From the NCBI RefSeq assembly GCF_002954405.1, contig NZ_MQWC01000004.1, positions 2,469,909 through 2,533,908 of the forward strand: a DNA stretch of 64,000 bases, in the 5' to 3' direction. Below the pieces are notes generated by a model, which made no database searches, had not been told where the DNA came from, and saw only the letters and a program-made list of their open reading frames with translations. The first letter of the stretch is position 1, and every line of letters starts with the position of its first letter. Source of the DNA: Salinibacter sp. 10B. Its GTDB lineage: Bacteria > Bacteroidota > Rhodothermia > Rhodothermales > Salinibacteraceae. The position numbers and the translations under genes are program-made. Positions 61,320-64,000 of this stretch are shown in pieces.

Positions 61320-62876
61320 ATGCCATCGTCGTCCGCCGATCGGAACGAACAAGAACAACGCCGGCGCGAGGAGCGCACCGCACTCGAAGAGCGGGGCATC
61401 GATCCTTATCCCTATGCCTGGGACGTAGATGCCCACGCCGAAGACATCCTCGACACCTTCGACGACGACAAACACCAACCGGAGGATGGGGAGCCGGGCG
61501 AGTATGCGGTCTCGATTGCCGGACGCATCACGGGGCTTCGTGTGATGGGCGGCTCGGCCTTCTTTGACCTGCGGGACGAGAGTGGGACGATTCAGGTCTA
61601 CGTCCGCTCACAGGACCTCGGCGAAGATTTCTACGAGGAGGTCTTCACGGAGCTGTTCGACATCGGCGACATCGTGGGCGTCAAGGGCTTCGTCTTCCGC
61701 ACCGGAATGGGGGAAGTCACCGTCCGTGCGGCCGACGACTTCCAGCTGCTGGCCAAGTCGCTGCGCCCCCCGCCCCCGGTGAAAGAGGTCACGGAGGATG
61801 GGGAGGTCGTGGAAAAGCACTACGAGGTCACCGACAAGGAATTCCGCTATCGGCAGCGGTACGTCGACCTTTTCGTCAATCCCGACACGCGCGATGTCTT
61901 CCGCCAACGGGCGGAGCTTATCTCCACGATGCGCGACTTTCTGGATGACCGCGGCTACCTGGAGGCGGAGACTCCGGTCCTACAGCCGGTCTACGGGGGC
62001 GCGACGGCCCGCCCCTTCAAGACGCATCACAATGCGCTCGACATGCCGCTCTATCTCCGCATTGCGGACGAGCTGTACCTGAAGCGGCTCCTCGTGGGCG
62101 GTCTAGAGGGCGTCTATGAGATTGGCAAGGACTTCCGGAACGAGGGCCTCAGCCGGTTCCACAACCCGGAGTTCACGATGATGGAGTGCTACGTGGCCTA
62201 CAAGGACTACCGGTGGATGATGGACATGACGGAGGAGCTGCTCCGCACCGTCACTACCGCGCTCCACGACGATCCCGTGATCGAGTTTGAGGGCCACGAA
62301 ATCGACATGGGGGGCGACTGGACGCGCATTCCGTTCTTCGACGCCATCGAGGAGATGACGGGCTTCAACCTCTACCAGGCCGACACGGAGCGGGTCTACG
62401 AGGTGGCCAATGATGAGCTGGGACTGGACGAAGTGGACCCGGACATGGACCTCGGGGCGCTGCTCGACGAGATCTTCAGCGAAACGGTGGAGCCGGAGTG
62501 CATCGAGCCGACGTTCATCACCGATTATCCAATTGAGCTCAGTCCCCTTGCCAAGAAGCACCGCGAGAAGGAGGGGCTCGTGGAGCGGTTCGAGCTGGTG
62601 GTGGCCGGGCGCGAGATCGCCAATGCCTTCAGCGAGCTCAACGATCCGCAGGACCAGCGCGAGCGCTTCGAGGCACAGGCGCGCCAGCGGGCCGAGGAGG
62701 AAGACGTGGACGTGTCCGACCTCATCGACGAGGACTACCTCCGTGCGCTCGAATACGGCATGCCTCCCGCCGCCGGGCTCGGCATCGGCATCGACCGCCT
62801 CACGATGCTTCTCACCGGCCAGGAGTCCATCCGCGACGTGATTCTCTTCCCGCTCCTTCGCCCCGAACGAAAGTGA
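61320..62876 (+). CDS. lysS: Lysine-tRNA ligase, class II
   Basis: The protein has 518 residues. The OB-fold anticodon domain (ISIAGRITGLRVMGGSAFF-type residues YAVSIAGRITGLRVMGGS, SGTIQVYVRSQDL) is followed by the class II core. Motif 2 is FRNEGLSRFHNPEFTMMECY and motif 3 GLGIGIDRLTMLLTGQESIR. The segment ETPVLQPVYGGATARPFKTH belongs to the lysine-specific family. It charges tRNA-Lys. The N-terminus is charged and about 25 residues longer than the core; the acidic inserts DEDDVDVSDL-like (EEDVDVSDLIDED) reflect halophilic adaptation. Confidence 0.97.
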   Translation: MPSSSADRNEQEQRRREERTALEERGIDPYPYAWDVDAHAEDILDTFDDDKHQPEDGEPGEYAVSIAGRITGLRVMGGSAFFDLRDESGTIQVYVRSQDLGEDFYEEVFTELFDIGDIVGVKGFVFRTGMGEVTVRAADDFQLLAKSLRPPPPVKEVTEDGEVVEKHYEVTDKEFRYRQRYVDLFVNPDTRDVFRQRAELISTMRDFLDDRGYLEAETPVLQPVYGGATARPFKTHHNALDMPLYLRIADELYLKRLLVGGLEGVYEIGKDFRNEGLSRFHNPEFTMMECYVAYKDYRWMMDMTEELLRTVTTALHDDPVIEFEGHEIDMGGDWTRIPFFDAIEEMTGFNLYQADTERVYEVANDELGLDEVDPDMDLGALLDEIFSETVEPECIEPTFITDYPIELSPLAKKHREKEGLVERFELVVAGREIANAFSELNDPQDQRERFEAQARQRAEEEDVDVSDLIDEDYLRALEYGMPPAAGLGIGIDRLTMLLTGQESIRDVILFPLLRPERK

Positions 62877-63042
62877 GGAAGCTGGTCTTGGGCCGCGCCC
62901 CGAATCAGGCAATCGATGAGTGCGACAATCGGTATGGGATTATGAGGATTCCCCGCCGGACGTGATGGATGCTCCTGCGGTTAATCTCGCAAAGGCCCAG
63001 TCCAGCGGCGCGACGGTCAACCCATCTCTCCAAGATCTGGCC

Positions 63043-64000
63043 TCAGTCGCCCCGGAGGCCCCGATTGACGGACGACCAGTCCCCCTCCAGGGTGGGCGCG
63101 CGCATCACTCCGCGGTCGGTGCTTAGGTACCACTGTCCATCAAGGACCTGCACGGCAGCGTGGACGCGGGTGTCCGGTCCCGAGAGGCGAGACCATCCAT
63201 CGTCGCCCCGAACGAACATCCCGTCCATGCCGAGCCCCAGCACGCGCCCCTTGGCGTCGCGGGTGAAGTCGACCACACGCTCCAATGCCCCCACCGGACG
63301 CCACGTCTCTCCTCGATCGTCCGACCGAACGGCTTCCAGTCCGGCCCCGAACCCCACGCCGAAGAGCACGCCGTCCCGCGCAGCAGTAAGCGCGCGAAAC
63401 GGCACCGGGGGATCGGGCAGGCGCGCCCAAGTGGTGCCCCCATCCTCAGAGCGGTGAACGGTAGGCTCTGAACCGTACGTATCCGTCAGCACAGCGTAGA
63501 GCGTGCCGTCAGGGGCCTCGGTGAAGGCTCGCGCCCCGCGGTCCTCACTCCCCAACACACGCGACCAGAGCCCGCCCTGATTGGGGGAGCGGAGGAGTCC
63601 ACCGTTCGCAAACCCGGCGAAAAGCGCGCTGTCGGTGTGGGCAAGAAGCAAAACGTCCGAGCGTCCCCCGTTGTCGTGTCGTACGTTTTCTTTGAGAGAC
63701 GACCAGGTGGCGCCGCCGTCGAGCGAGCGGTAGAGGCTGTGATGCGCCGACAGCAGGGTTCCGCGGGGGCCTTCGGTGAGGTGCTTCACCATACTGTGCG
63801 CCCGCCCCCGGGCGGCTGCGGCGCCGGTCGTCACAAACTGCCAGACCGAGTCGGCCGGGGCGCGGCGAAAGAGGCCGTGGTCGGTACCGGCCCACAGCAC
63901 ACTGTCGTCCGCGGCCAGGAGAGCGTAGATGCGGTTGTCCGCAGGCGGAGGGGAAGAAGCAGCAGCGGTCGTCGTGGACTCTTCAGGAGCGGATGTCGGG
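63043..64000 (-). CDS. BNR/YCF48-like beta-propeller protein, 5' end outside window
   Basis: The frame is open through the right edge; its visible start has a Ser/Thr/Ala/Pro-rich linker (PTSAPEESTTTAAASSPPP) before ADNRIYALLAADDSVLWAGT. Repeated BNR units follow: YRSLDGGATWSSL, LRSPNQGGLWSRVL, HRSEDGGTTWARL, VRSDDRGETWRPV and FVRGDDGWSRL, each with the S/N-x-D-x-G-x-x-W pattern of a propeller blade. It is probably a secreted or cell-surface sensor-like protein or part of a larger multidomain protein. The C-terminus RGLRGD carries no sorting signal that I recognise. Confidence 0.8.
   Translation of the reverse strand, partial: PTSAPEESTTTAAASSPPPADNRIYALLAADDSVLWAGTDHGLFRRAPADSVWQFVTTGAAAARGRAHSMVKHLTEGPRGTLLSAHHSLYRSLDGGATWSSLKENVRHDNGGRSDVLLLAHTDSALFAGFANGGLLRSPNQGGLWSRVLGSEDRGARAFTEAPDGTLYAVLTDTYGSEPTVHRSEDGGTTWARLPDPPVPFRALTAARDGVLFGVGFGAGLEAVRSDDRGETWRPVGALERVVDFTRDAKGRVLGLGMDGMFVRGDDGWSRLSGPDTRVHAAVQVLDGQWYLSTDRGVMRAPTLEGDWSSVNRGLRGD

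Overview
The window looks like chromosome from a halophilic member of the Rhodothermota/Bacteroidota, most like Salinibacter or a close relative. The evidence is a high-GC sequence with strongly acidic proteins, SusC-type and carboxypeptidase-regulatory TonB receptors, a Bat (aerotolerance) locus, DUF5777 and DUF5687-like families, and several upstream elements of the Bacteroidota type (TTG, about 20 nt, TAnnTTTG). The genus is an inference from family content; no rRNA, tRNA, CRISPR array or complete insertion sequence was recognised. Layout: 1-2331 (-) is the 5' part of a SusC/RagA receptor. 2798-11946 (+) is a Bat locus: DUF58, a membrane helper, a class III sirtuin, BatA, BatB, two TPR proteins and BatD, with no MoxR ATPase adjacent. 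12340-18267 holds a tandem AP2-like protein, a beta-lactamase-fold lipoprotein that lacks its catalytic motifs, typA and a two-RCK potassium channel. 18449-25735 (-) is the most interesting locus: ECF sigma, FecR anti-sigma, STN-TonB receptor, cupredoxin lipoprotein, YceI-like protein with an extra C-terminal domain, and DUF5777 barrel. A 35-bp element (29/35 identical between two copies) lies upstream of both the sigma gene and the cupredoxin gene, so the locus appears to be one self-activating regulon with two promoters. 26045-31418 carries a small membrane protein, then the TCA block gltA-sdhC-sdhD-sdhA-sdhB (-). 32334-35525 (+) is RNase G (coiled coil in place of the zinc link), a 97-aa protein and a PhnP-like metallohydrolase. 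36223-44116 is mixed: iodotyrosine-deiodinase-like flavoprotein, a secreted/outer-membrane pair, queG, Uma2-type nuclease, MFS exporter, DUF2279-like protein and an esterase. 44816-50093 has purF, an outer-membrane receptor and a CbpA-type J protein. 50444-51957 is a decayed ABC-2-like permease with an in-frame stop and a frameshift. 52103-64000 has accC, proA, two AhpD-like paralogues (one without the CxxC), an exported methyltransferase, an isolated nuoH, a DUF2520 dehydrogenase, a hypothetical, lysS and the C-terminal part of a BNR-repeat protein. A recurring non-coding feature is a set of imperfect inverted repeats in gaps, each built from reiterated short words; the copies share design rather than sequence.
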